Assembly (NCBI RefSeq): GCF_900107835.1
Contig: NZ_FNRG01000001.1
Coordinates: 124,001 to 188,000, forward strand
DNA from: Oribacterium sp. KHPX15
GTDB lineage: Bacteria; Bacillota; Clostridia; Lachnospirales; Lachnospiraceae
DNA: 64,000 nt
Reading direction: 5' to 3'
Numbering within the stretch: position 1 is the stretch's first letter; the number at the start of each line of letters is the position of its first letter. The position numbers and the translations under genes are program-made. Shown piece by piece: positions 37,715-45,010 of the stretch. The notes under the pieces are model-generated. The model was given only the letters and a program-made list of their open reading frames with translations, did not search any database and had not been told where the DNA came from.

Positions 37715-39124
37715 ATGATTCACCAGTATAAAATGAACGGTTACAACATTGTCCTTGATATTTACAGCGCAAGCGTACATGTAACCGATGATCTTGCATA
37801 TGATGCCATCAAGCTTTTGGATGAAGGTAAGTCTGAAGATGAAGCCAGAGCTTTGCTTAAGACCATGCATCCTTTAGCTTCTGAGGAAGACATCGATGAT
37901 ACTTTTTCAGATATCCGGGAGTTAAAGGACAACGGCAAGCTTTTCACTGAGGATGTTTATGAAAAGGCTGCCGGCTATTTGAAAAAGCAGACAACGGTTG
38001 TAAAAGCACTTTGTCTTCTGGTGGCACATACCTGTAACCTTAACTGCAGCTATTGCTTCGCTTCCCAGGGAAAGTTTAAGGGCGATGAAGGGCTTATGAG
38101 TTTCGAGACAGCCAAGAGGGCGATTGATTTCCTTGTTGAGAATTCAGGAAAGCGTCGTAACCTTGAGGTTGACTTCTTCGGCGGAGAGCCTCTTGTGAAC
38201 TTCGAAGTCTGCAAGAAGACTGTTGAGTATGCGAGATCCATCGAGAAGCAGCACAACAAGAATTTCCGTTTCACTCTTACAACCAACGGTGTCAATGTTA
38301 CTGACGAGGTTATCGAGTGGGCCAACAAGGAGTGCTACAACGTGGTACTTTCTCTCGACGGCCGCAAGGAGGTTAATGACAGATTCCGCGTGAACCTTGC
38401 CGGAAAGGGCTCCTATGACCGCATCGTTCCGAACTTCCAGAAGTTTGTTAAGGCAAGAGGCGACAAGAACTACTACATGAGAGGCACCTTCTCCCACTTC
38501 AATACCGATTTCACCAATGACATCTTCCACATGGCAGATGACCTTGGTTTCACTGAGCTTTCCATGGAGCCTGTTGTTACGGATCCTTCAAGCCCAAGTG
38601 CTCTTACAGAGGAAGATCTTCCGGTTCTTTACGAGCAGTACGAGCTTCTTGCAAAGGATATGATCCGCAGAGAGAAGGATGGCAAGCCGATAACATTCTA
38701 CCACTACATGATAGACCTTGAGCATGGCCCGTGTATCTACAAGAGAGTATCCGGCTGCGGTTCAGGAACAGAGTACATGGCTGTAACTGCCTGGGGCGAT
38801 CTTTATCCATGCCACCAGTTTGTAAACGATCCTGAGTACAAGCTTGGTAATGTCTTCGACGGCGTAGATCGTCAGGACCTTGTAAGTGTATTTAAGGAGT
38901 GCAATGTTTATTCCCGCCCCGAGTGCAGAAAGTGCTGGGCAAGAATGTACTGTGCAGGCGGATGTTCCGCAAATGCGCTCCACGCAACAGGAGATATTAA
39001 GGGTGTATACGAGTACGGCTGCAAGCTGTTCCGTAAGCGTATGGAATGTGCACTTATGCTGAAGATTGCTGAAGCAGAGATGATGCAGGAGCAGAAGAAT
39101 GGAGAAGAGACAGAATCTGTATAA
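37715..39124 (+). CDS. thioether cross-link-forming SCIFF peptide maturase (radical SAM/SPASM)
   Basis: The 469-residue enzyme has an N-terminal peptide-recognition domain (RRE-like, about 1-90), a radical SAM core with CNLNCSYC (Cys107, 111 and 114) for the SAM-binding 4Fe-4S cluster, GGEPL, and a SPASM domain with many cysteines (CGSG, YPCHQF, CRKCW, CAGGC) for auxiliary clusters. It makes thioether bridges in the SCIFF core. It starts 222 nt after the peptide gene. Its 3' end overlaps the next gene by 26 nt. Confidence 0.97.
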   Translation: MIHQYKMNGYNIVLDIYSASVHVTDDLAYDAIKLLDEGKSEDEARALLKTMHPLASEEDIDDTFSDIRELKDNGKLFTEDVYEKAAGYLKKQTTVVKALCLLVAHTCNLNCSYCFASQGKFKGDEGLMSFETAKRAIDFLVENSGKRRNLEVDFFGGEPLVNFEVCKKTVEYARSIEKQHNKNFRFTLTTNGVNVTDEVIEWANKECYNVVLSLDGRKEVNDRFRVNLAGKGSYDRIVPNFQKFVKARGDKNYYMRGTFSHFNTDFTNDIFHMADDLGFTELSMEPVVTDPSSPSALTEEDLPVLYEQYELLAKDMIRREKDGKPITFYHYMIDLEHGPCIYKRVSGCGSGTEYMAVTAWGDLYPCHQFVNDPEYKLGNVFDGVDRQDLVSVFKECNVYSRPECRKCWARMYCAGGCSANALHATGDIKGVYEYGCKLFRKRMECALMLKIAEAEMMQEQKNGEETESV

Positions 39125-40997
39125 GGATCTATGTCAATATCTTGAAAAGGGGTTGTATCCCTTTCATATGCCCGGGCACAAGAGGAATGTGGAGATACCC
39201 GGGGTTTCCGTGAAGGATACGGAGCTTGACCGGGTCGTCAAGGTGTCTGATCAGGAAACCTTTAATTCTCGTGTTCGAACAGAGAATAATACAGTTTCAG
39301 ACATCCTGGGAATCACATCGGGTAAGCGTAAAGAAGAACTATCGGATTTCGGAAGAAATCCGATTTCTTTTGATCTGACCGAAGTGCAGGGGACTGATGA
39401 TCTCCATCATCCTGAAGGCATCCTGAAGGCATCCATGGAGCGTACAGCCCGGGTTTTCGGTGCAGACAGAACCTGGTATATGGTTAACGGCAGTACCTGC
39501 GGAAATCTTACGGGTATAAGCAGCATCTGCCCTTTGAACGGAGAACTGATCGTGGCGAGAAATTGCCATAGGTCAGTTTTTCATGCATTAGAGCTTAGAA
39601 ACATAACGCCACATTGGCTTTATCCCGGATATGATGAGGAATTCGGTATACTTACTGATATATCACCGGAGTCTGTGAAGGAGCTTTTGGATAAATATCC
39701 CGAAAGTCGGGGAGTAGTCATTACCAGTCCCACCTACGAGGGTGTAGTGTCAGACATTAAAGCTATAGCTGATATTTGTCATAGCCACGGAGTTCCTCTT
39801 TTTGTGGACGAAGCCCACGGAGCACATTTTGGACTTGTGGAGTCTGCAGGCTTCCCAAACAGCGCCATAAGGAGTGGCGCAGACCTGGTGGTCCAGTCAG
39901 CTCATAAAACACTCATAGGACTTAATCAGACAGCGTTTCTGCACATGAAAAGTGAGCTTGTAAATCCGAAACTGATCGAACGAAACCTGGATATTTTCGA
40001 AACTTCTTCGCCCTCATATATACTGATGCTGTCCCTGGATGCCTGCACGGAAATGATCATGGAAAAAGGTGAAGAAGTATTCGACCGATGGTCACGAATG
40101 CTTGATGATTTTGATGAAAAAATAAAGGGACTAAAACATTTCAAAGTCCTTTGTCACGAAGATGAAAAACTCAGACATATCGAAGCTCTTTGTCACAGAG
40201 ATGACCGGTTGAACGATCATGATTTCTTTTCTTTCGATAAAAGCAAGATACTCATAAATTTTAGTGACACACATTTTTCCGGAGATAGTCTTACAGAACT
40301 TTTTCGTGAGAAGTATCATTTTGAATTCGAAATGCAGCAAGGTAAAAACCTTCTCGCCATGACCGGCCCCGGCGACGAAGAAGCTGCCATTATTCGACTT
40401 GCGAAAGCATTAAAAGAACTGGATAGGGAAGAAGACGATTTCAGGCAGAAATTTCATGGTTTAAAACATGAACGCGGAAAAAGGATCGAAAATGAATGTA
40501 AGCAGAAACATTATGAATTAAACCAAAAAGGCGGAATAGAAAATGAATATAGTTATAAACATGGTAGTATATCGGATTCTGAAGCAAATTCTTCAACCTG
40601 TTTGCTGACGGGGTCTCATGAGGATTCTTCTACCTGTTTACCGACATGTTCACATGAAGATCCTTCTACCTTTTGTCCGACAGTTTCTGAATCGAACTCA
40701 GAATTTTCCTGGCTTACAGTATCAGAACAGGTCATCACCCTGCAACAAGCAACTGAGGTAGAATCTGAGGAGATTTCATTTCCAAACGCCGTAAACAGAA
40801 TTTCAGCGGAATATGTTTATTGCTACCCGCCGGGTATACCCATTATAGTTCCGGGGGAAAGATTGACAGCAGAGAAGATAGATAGAATTAAAAATTTTAG
40901 CCGGAAAGGATATGAACTGCATCACACAGGATCATCAAAGAGCCAAGGTGTTATTTATTGCACAAAAGATCAACAGGATAAGAGTTTTTCTTCATAA
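39099..40997 (+). CDS. Orn/Lys/Arg decarboxylase-like PLP enzyme with repeat insertion
   Basis: The 632-residue protein has the major decarboxylase domain: PFHMPGHKR near the start, GTDDLHHPEG, and the PLP lysine in SAHKTLIG. It resembles the YaaO/SpeA-type short decarboxylases usually about 480 residues long. A C-terminal domain (AEYVYCYPPGIPIIVPGERLT) is intact, but between the two lies roughly 120 extra residues of low complexity, including three 12-residue repeats and, earlier, a CHEDEKLRHIEALCHRDDRL near-repeat. It starts inside the maturase gene with AGGAG upstream, so is translated with it. Substrate is unknown. In related bacteria this gene is typically followed by gmk; here a tandem array follows. 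Confidence 0.85.
   Translation: MEKRQNLYKDLCQYLEKGLYPFHMPGHKRNVEIPGVSVKDTELDRVVKVSDQETFNSRVRTENNTVSDILGITSGKRKEELSDFGRNPISFDLTEVQGTDDLHHPEGILKASMERTARVFGADRTWYMVNGSTCGNLTGISSICPLNGELIVARNCHRSVFHALELRNITPHWLYPGYDEEFGILTDISPESVKELLDKYPESRGVVITSPTYEGVVSDIKAIADICHSHGVPLFVDEAHGAHFGLVESAGFPNSAIRSGADLVVQSAHKTLIGLNQTAFLHMKSELVNPKLIERNLDIFETSSPSYILMLSLDACTEMIMEKGEEVFDRWSRMLDDFDEKIKGLKHFKVLCHEDEKLRHIEALCHRDDRLNDHDFFSFDKSKILINFSDTHFSGDSLTELFREKYHFEFEMQQGKNLLAMTGPGDEEAAIIRLAKALKELDREEDDFRQKFHGLKHERGKRIENECKQKHYELNQKGGIENEYSYKHGSISDSEANSSTCLLTGSHEDSSTCLPTCSHEDPSTFCPTVSESNSEFSWLTVSEQVITLQQATEVESEEISFPNAVNRISAEYVYCYPPGIPIIVPGERLTAEKIDRIKNFSRKGYELHHTGSSKSQGVIYCTKDQQDKSFSS
40587..40694 (+). repeat. three 36-bp in-frame repeats in the decarboxylase gene
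   Basis: Units 40587-40622, 40623-40658 and 40659-40694 encode NSSTCLLTGSHE, DSSTCLPTCSHE and DPSTFCPTVSES. The period is exactly 12 codons. They form a Ser/Thr/Cys-rich linker in the insertion between the two conserved domains. Confidence 0.85.
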
Positions 40998-41010
40998 GTC
41001 AAAAATATCG

Positions 41011-41300
41011 AGCTCCGGGCTTGACTTCATATCCGATAATATCCGATATGGGTCAAGCCCGGAGCTTAATATTGTTGACTTTAAATCCAGTAATGACCGA
41101 TATGGGTCAAGCCCGGATGGTAATGTTTTTGACTTCAAACCCAGTAATGACCGATATGGGTCAAGCCCGGATGGTAATGTTTTTGACTTCAAACCCGGTA
41201 ATGACCGATATGGGTCAAGCCCGGATGGTAATGTTTTTGACTTCAAACCCAGTAATAACTTATAAGAGTCAAACTCGGAGCTAGATATTGTTGACCTCAT
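41011..41300. repeat. 54-bp tandem repeat array after the decarboxylase gene
   Basis: CCGATATGGGTCAAGCCCGG recurs at 41043, 41097, 41151 and 41205, exactly 54 bp apart, with a degenerate unit at 41259 and a partial unit before 41043. The inner copies are nearly identical (a single A/G difference between two of them); the outer ones differ more. The left edge also has AGCTCCGGGCTTGAC (41011-41025), a perfect 15-bp inverted copy of 41052-41066. Because 54 is a multiple of three and the unit has no stop in several frames, three open frames run through it on both strands (18-residue repeats). No start, ribosome site or conserved protein supports coding. The gap from 41301 to 41600 has no recognisable gene. 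Confidence 0.9.
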
Positions 41301-41600
41301 TTCAAGATATCCTCTGTGGAGTCATACGTCGAGTTTATCAGAATGATTCATGATTTTAAAATCAATAATCTGGGTCAAATTTGCAGACTAAAATAGAAAA
41401 CCCAGAGCCTTTTAGGGGTTAAGATGTGATTTTTTCGCCATGGTGTCTCTTTTCAAAATGAATGCCTGCCGGCTTGTTCTAGTCTGATTTTGATCCATCA
41501 CAGATTTATTTCAAATATGAATAGATCATCATCTACTCTGCCGCCTGCTTGTCCCGCCTTGTATTAAAACCAAAAATCAATGTCAATAAATTAACTTTTG

Positions 41601-41629
41601 TTGACTATGACTCCCTTTGTGATTAAGGT
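41601..41629 (+). promoter_or_regulatory. promoter of the GltD-like gene
   Basis: TTGACT (41601-41606), 17-nt spacer, TAAGGT (41624-41629). The -10 is weak. Confidence 0.45.
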
Positions 41630-41690
41630 TATCTACGAACATAAAAAAGTAGAAAAGATTTAACGTTTAATGTAAAGGGAGGAGATATTT

Positions 41691-42914
41691 ATGGCTGTAC
41701 ATGTTTTAGACGAAGCTAAGCGTTGCCTTCAGTGCAAGAACCCACGTTGTCGTACCGGTTGCCCTATCAACACAAATATTCCGGAGATGATCAGACTTCT
41801 CAAGGAAGAGCAGATGATGGACGCTGCGGTAATGCTTTTCAATAACAACCCGCTTTCAATCGTATGTTCACTGGTATGCGATCATGAGAAACAGTGCGAA
41901 GGTCACTGTGTTCGCGGAATCAAGGAAACTCCGGTTCATATCTCCGCTATAGAGAATTACATTTCAGACTCCTGCTTCGAGCGCATCAAGCTTGAGAAGA
42001 AGCCATACAACGGCAAGAAGGTTGCAGTTATCGGTGGAGGCCCTGCAGGAATCACCATCGCAGTTCTTCTGGCACAGAAGGGTTATAAGATCACTATCTT
42101 CGAGGGTCGTGAGAAGCTCGGTGGTGTCATGAGATACGGTATTCCTGAGTTCCGTCTTCCTAGAACAATACTTGACAGATATGCAAAGAGACTTCATGAG
42201 CTCGGAATTCTGTTCCGTCCCAACTACAACATCGGTGGCTCAACCAGCATAAAGGATCTTTTTGCTGATGGATATAAGTCGGTATTTATCGGAACCGGTG
42301 CATGGCGTCCCAAGCACCTTCGTATTCCCGGTGAGTCCTTTGGTAATGTAGCCTACGCTATCAATTACCTCAACAATCCTGATGTTTACTACATCGGAGA
42401 GACTGTTGCCATCATCGGTGCCGGTAATGCAGCTATGGATGCAGCCCGCACAGCTATCCGTAAGGGCGCAAGAAATGTTACTGTTTATGTAAGAAGAGAT
42501 ACAGCTTCTGCATCACCCAAGGAGCTTGAGTATGCAAAGCTTGACGGAGTTAAGTTTGAGTACTGCCAGTCACCTCTCGAGATAAAGGATGATTGCATTG
42601 TCATGGCTCCTGTTACCTATGATGAGGAGGGCAAGGGTACCGTACATGAAGATCAGGCTGTTGAAGTTCCCTGTGATTTCGTTATCATCTCTGTTTCCCA
42701 GGTTCCGAAGGATCGCCTGGTAACAAGAGATCAGGAACTCAAGCTTAATGATAAGGGAACTCTTCAGACCGATGAGAACGGTGAGACAACGATGCCCGGT
42801 GTATTTGCTTCAGGTGATGTTGTTACCGGTGCAAAGACAGTAGTTGCAGCTGTAAATGTATCAAAGCAGATTGCAGAGGACATGGATAAATATATGCAGG
42901 GACTTCCTGACTGA
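41691..42914 (+). CDS. GltD-like NAD(P)-dependent oxidoreductase with two iron-sulfur clusters
   Basis: The 407-residue protein has the N-terminal Fe-S domain with two cysteine sets (12, 15, 20, 24 and 59, 63, 69, 73), an FAD-binding GGGPAG (115-120) and a NAD(P)-binding GAGNAAMD. This is the layout of the glutamate synthase small subunit, NfnB and the first half of dihydropyrimidine dehydrogenase. No gltB, nfnA or other partner gene is near, so the partner is unknown; an electron-transfer or stand-alone NADPH:acceptor role is possible. GGGAGGAG precedes the ATG. It is somewhat shorter than GltD (about 470). Confidence 0.88.
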   Translation: MAVHVLDEAKRCLQCKNPRCRTGCPINTNIPEMIRLLKEEQMMDAAVMLFNNNPLSIVCSLVCDHEKQCEGHCVRGIKETPVHISAIENYISDSCFERIKLEKKPYNGKKVAVIGGGPAGITIAVLLAQKGYKITIFEGREKLGGVMRYGIPEFRLPRTILDRYAKRLHELGILFRPNYNIGGSTSIKDLFADGYKSVFIGTGAWRPKHLRIPGESFGNVAYAINYLNNPDVYYIGETVAIIGAGNAAMDAARTAIRKGARNVTVYVRRDTASASPKELEYAKLDGVKFEYCQSPLEIKDDCIVMAPVTYDEEGKGTVHEDQAVEVPCDFVIISVSQVPKDRLVTRDQELKLNDKGTLQTDENGETTMPGVFASGDVVTGAKTVVAAVNVSKQIAEDMDKYMQGLPD

Positions 42915-43030
42915 GGAAAGAAATAATTTGGTCGGTACCGTGCATGACAGAAACAAAGGGTGTTGATTTGAAATACCTTTAGTCAACTGTCTTTATTTCA
43001 AAATATATCAGTTGAATTTAATTCCTGCGA

Positions 43031-43055
43031 GGAGGGGCAAATGCCTCTCCTTTTT
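43031..43055 (+). terminator. terminator after the GltD-like gene
   Basis: GGAGGGGCA (43031-43039) pairs with TGCCTCTCC (43042-43050) with one wobble pair and a 2-nt loop, then TTTTT. Confidence 0.82.
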
Positions 43056-43162
43056 CAATGCAATAAAAACAAATTGTGAATGTACAAACACCCATTAAAT
43101 CCACTTTGTTAATCTTTCGTCAAATTGCACAAAAACACGTACAATTTTTCGTTAGCGGAACT

Positions 43163-43240
43163 GAGCGAAAATGATTGATGATGACCGAGTGCGTGATTTA
43201 TAATAACCTCAGTTGAACGAAGTTGAACGAAAATCAATCA
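43163..43240 (+). promoter_or_regulatory. fru operon promoter and FruR-like operators
   Basis: GAGCGAAAATGATTGA (43163-43178) and GAACGAAAATCAATCA (43225-43240) match at 13 of 16 bases. TTGAACGA occurs at 43213-43220 and 43223-43230, 10 bp apart. Between them is a promoter: TTGATG (43175-43180), 18-nt spacer, TATAAT (43199-43204). The sites flank and overlap the promoter, as expected for repression by the DeoR-type regulator encoded first in the operon. The rest of the 409-nt gap has only the terminator described above. Confidence 0.65.
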
Positions 43241-43323
43241 AACAGTATAGAGTCGGATGACCTGAAATCCATATAACATAAATAAAGATTTACAGGTTTT
43301 CAGATAAGAATGGAGGTGAAAAA

Positions 43324-44064
43324 ATGCTGGCCGAGGAAAGATTTGTGAGGATTCTTTCCGTGGTGGATTCGGCGGGAACAGCTACTATTGCTGAACTGAT
43401 GGAACAATTGAACGTGTCAGAATCGACCATCAAAAGAGATCTGTCACTGCTTGACAAGGACGGACTTTTGAAACGCGTTCGTGGAGGTGCAACCAGTCTT
43501 AAGGGTTCACTTTTTACCCATGACGACAGCGTAAGCAACAGAATGGAGCTTAATGTTGACGCCAAACAAAAGGTGGGAGCCTATGCTGCATCACTAATCA
43601 CCGACAATGATTTCGTCTACATTGACGCAGGAACAACTACTGCAAGAATGCTTCCTTATCTTACTAACCGGAGCAGCATTTATGTAACGAATTCACTTCC
43701 TCTTGCGATGCAGCTTTCGGCAAATGGTTTCAGAGTCTCTATCTTAGGAGGAGAGTTCAAGAACCTGACTGAAGCGATAGTTGGCGAGGAAGCCATCGAA
43801 TCACTTCTTAAGTACAACTTTACAAAAGGTTTTTTCGGAGCCAATGGCGTAAGCCTTGACAAGGGCTTTACAACACCGGAACTGAAAGAAGCAATGGTCA
43901 AACGTGCTGCCATGCGCCAGTGCAGAACTTCTTATGTACTGTGTGACAAAAGCAAATTTGACAACATTGCATCCATCACCTTCGGAACCTTTGAAAGTGC
44001 AACGGTAATAACCGATCATGCACCGAAAAAATATAAAGACAAAAAGAATGTTATGGAGGTATAA
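43324..44064 (+). CDS. fruR: DeoR-family transcriptional repressor of the fructose operon
   Basis: The 246-residue protein has a DeoR winged helix-turn-helix (about 1-57, MLAEERFVRILSVVDSAGTA at the start and STIKRDLSLLDKDGLLKRVRGGA) and a sugar-phosphate sensing domain (75-235, YIDAGTTT and GEEAIESLLKYNFTKGFFGANG). As first gene of fruR-fruK-fruA it is probably the fructose-1-phosphate-responsive repressor. GGAGGTG gives a strong ribosome site. It ends 3 nt before the kinase gene. Confidence 0.93.
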   Translation: MLAEERFVRILSVVDSAGTATIAELMEQLNVSESTIKRDLSLLDKDGLLKRVRGGATSLKGSLFTHDDSVSNRMELNVDAKQKVGAYAASLITDNDFVYIDAGTTTARMLPYLTNRSSIYVTNSLPLAMQLSANGFRVSILGGEFKNLTEAIVGEEAIESLLKYNFTKGFFGANGVSLDKGFTTPELKEAMVKRAAMRQCRTSYVLCDKSKFDNIASITFGTFESATVITDHAPKKYKDKKNVMEV

Positions 44065-44067
44065 GCA

Positions 44068-44991
44068 GTGATCTATACGGTTACTTTTAATCCGTCTCTG
44101 GACTACATAGTTTCGGTAGAGGACTTCAAGGTTGGAATGACCAACCGGACCAACACCGAGTTAATGTTCCCGGGCGGCAAGGGCATCAATGTTTCCATGG
44201 TTCTTCAGAATCTGGGACTTGAGAGTATGGCCCTGGGATTTATGGCAGGCTTTACAGGTCGTGAGATCGAGAGACTTCTGGCAGTTAAAAATGTCAAGTC
44301 CGATTTCATTGAGGTAGCAAGCGGTATTTCCAGAATCAATGTTAAGCTCCGCAGCAACGAAGAGTCGGAGATAAACGGTATGGGACCGGCCATCGGAAAG
44401 GATGAGATCGACAAACTTTACAAGCAGCTGGATAAGCTTACAGAGGGAGACATCCTTGTACTCGCCGGAAGCATTCCTTCGGTAATGCCGGAGTCAATGT
44501 ACAGCGATATCATGGATTACTTAAAGGAAAAGAACCTGAAGATAGTTGTTGATGCAACTAGAGATCTTCTTGTTAATGTTCTTAAGTATCATCCGTTCCT
44601 CATCAAACCCAATAATCATGAGCTTGGTGAGATATTTGGAGTAACTCTCAGCAAGAAGGAAGAAGTCATTCCTTATGCTAAGAAGATACAGGAAATGGGA
44701 GCAAGAAATGTTCTTATTTCCATGGCGGGAGAGGGCGCAGTTCTCGTTACCGAAACAGGCGAGATTTACCAAAGCAACCCGCCAAAGGGCAAAGTTAAAA
44801 ATTCCGTTGGAGCAGGAGATTCAATGGTTGCGGGATTCCTGGCAGGATATCTCCACAGCGGAAACTATGAAGAGGCATTCTACATGGGTGTCTGCACCGG
44901 AAGTGCTTCTGCTTTTTCCGACAATCTGGCAACAAAGGAAGAAGTAAGAGAGCTATTAAAGCAATTCAACAAAGAGTCATATATAAGTTGA
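44068..44991 (+). CDS. fruK: 1-phosphofructokinase
   Basis: The 307-residue PfkB-family kinase makes fructose-1,6-bisphosphate from fructose-1-phosphate, the product of the PTS encoded next. Signatures are GGKGINVS (36-43) and VGAGDSMVAGFLAG with catalytic Asp251. It starts with GTG, supported by GGAGG in the end of fruR, and is separated from it by 3 nt. The family cannot always be told from tagatose-6-phosphate kinase by sequence alone; operon context decides. Confidence 0.93.
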   Translation: MIYTVTFNPSLDYIVSVEDFKVGMTNRTNTELMFPGGKGINVSMVLQNLGLESMALGFMAGFTGREIERLLAVKNVKSDFIEVASGISRINVKLRSNEESEINGMGPAIGKDEIDKLYKQLDKLTEGDILVLAGSIPSVMPESMYSDIMDYLKEKNLKIVVDATRDLLVNVLKYHPFLIKPNNHELGEIFGVTLSKKEEVIPYAKKIQEMGARNVLISMAGEGAVLVTETGEIYQSNPPKGKVKNSVGAGDSMVAGFLAGYLHSGNYEEAFYMGVCTGSASAFSDNLATKEEVRELLKQFNKESYIS

Positions 44992-45010
44992 AGGAGAAGG
45001 AGTGTAAAAA

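Noticed and set aside
41011-41300. CRISPR array
   Set aside because: The 54-bp units abut with no variable spacers and no cas genes are near.
40912-41300. Real protein genes in the open frames over the 54-bp array, both strands
   Set aside because: The frames exist because the unit length is a multiple of three; none has a credible start or conserved sequence. Kept as a repeat.
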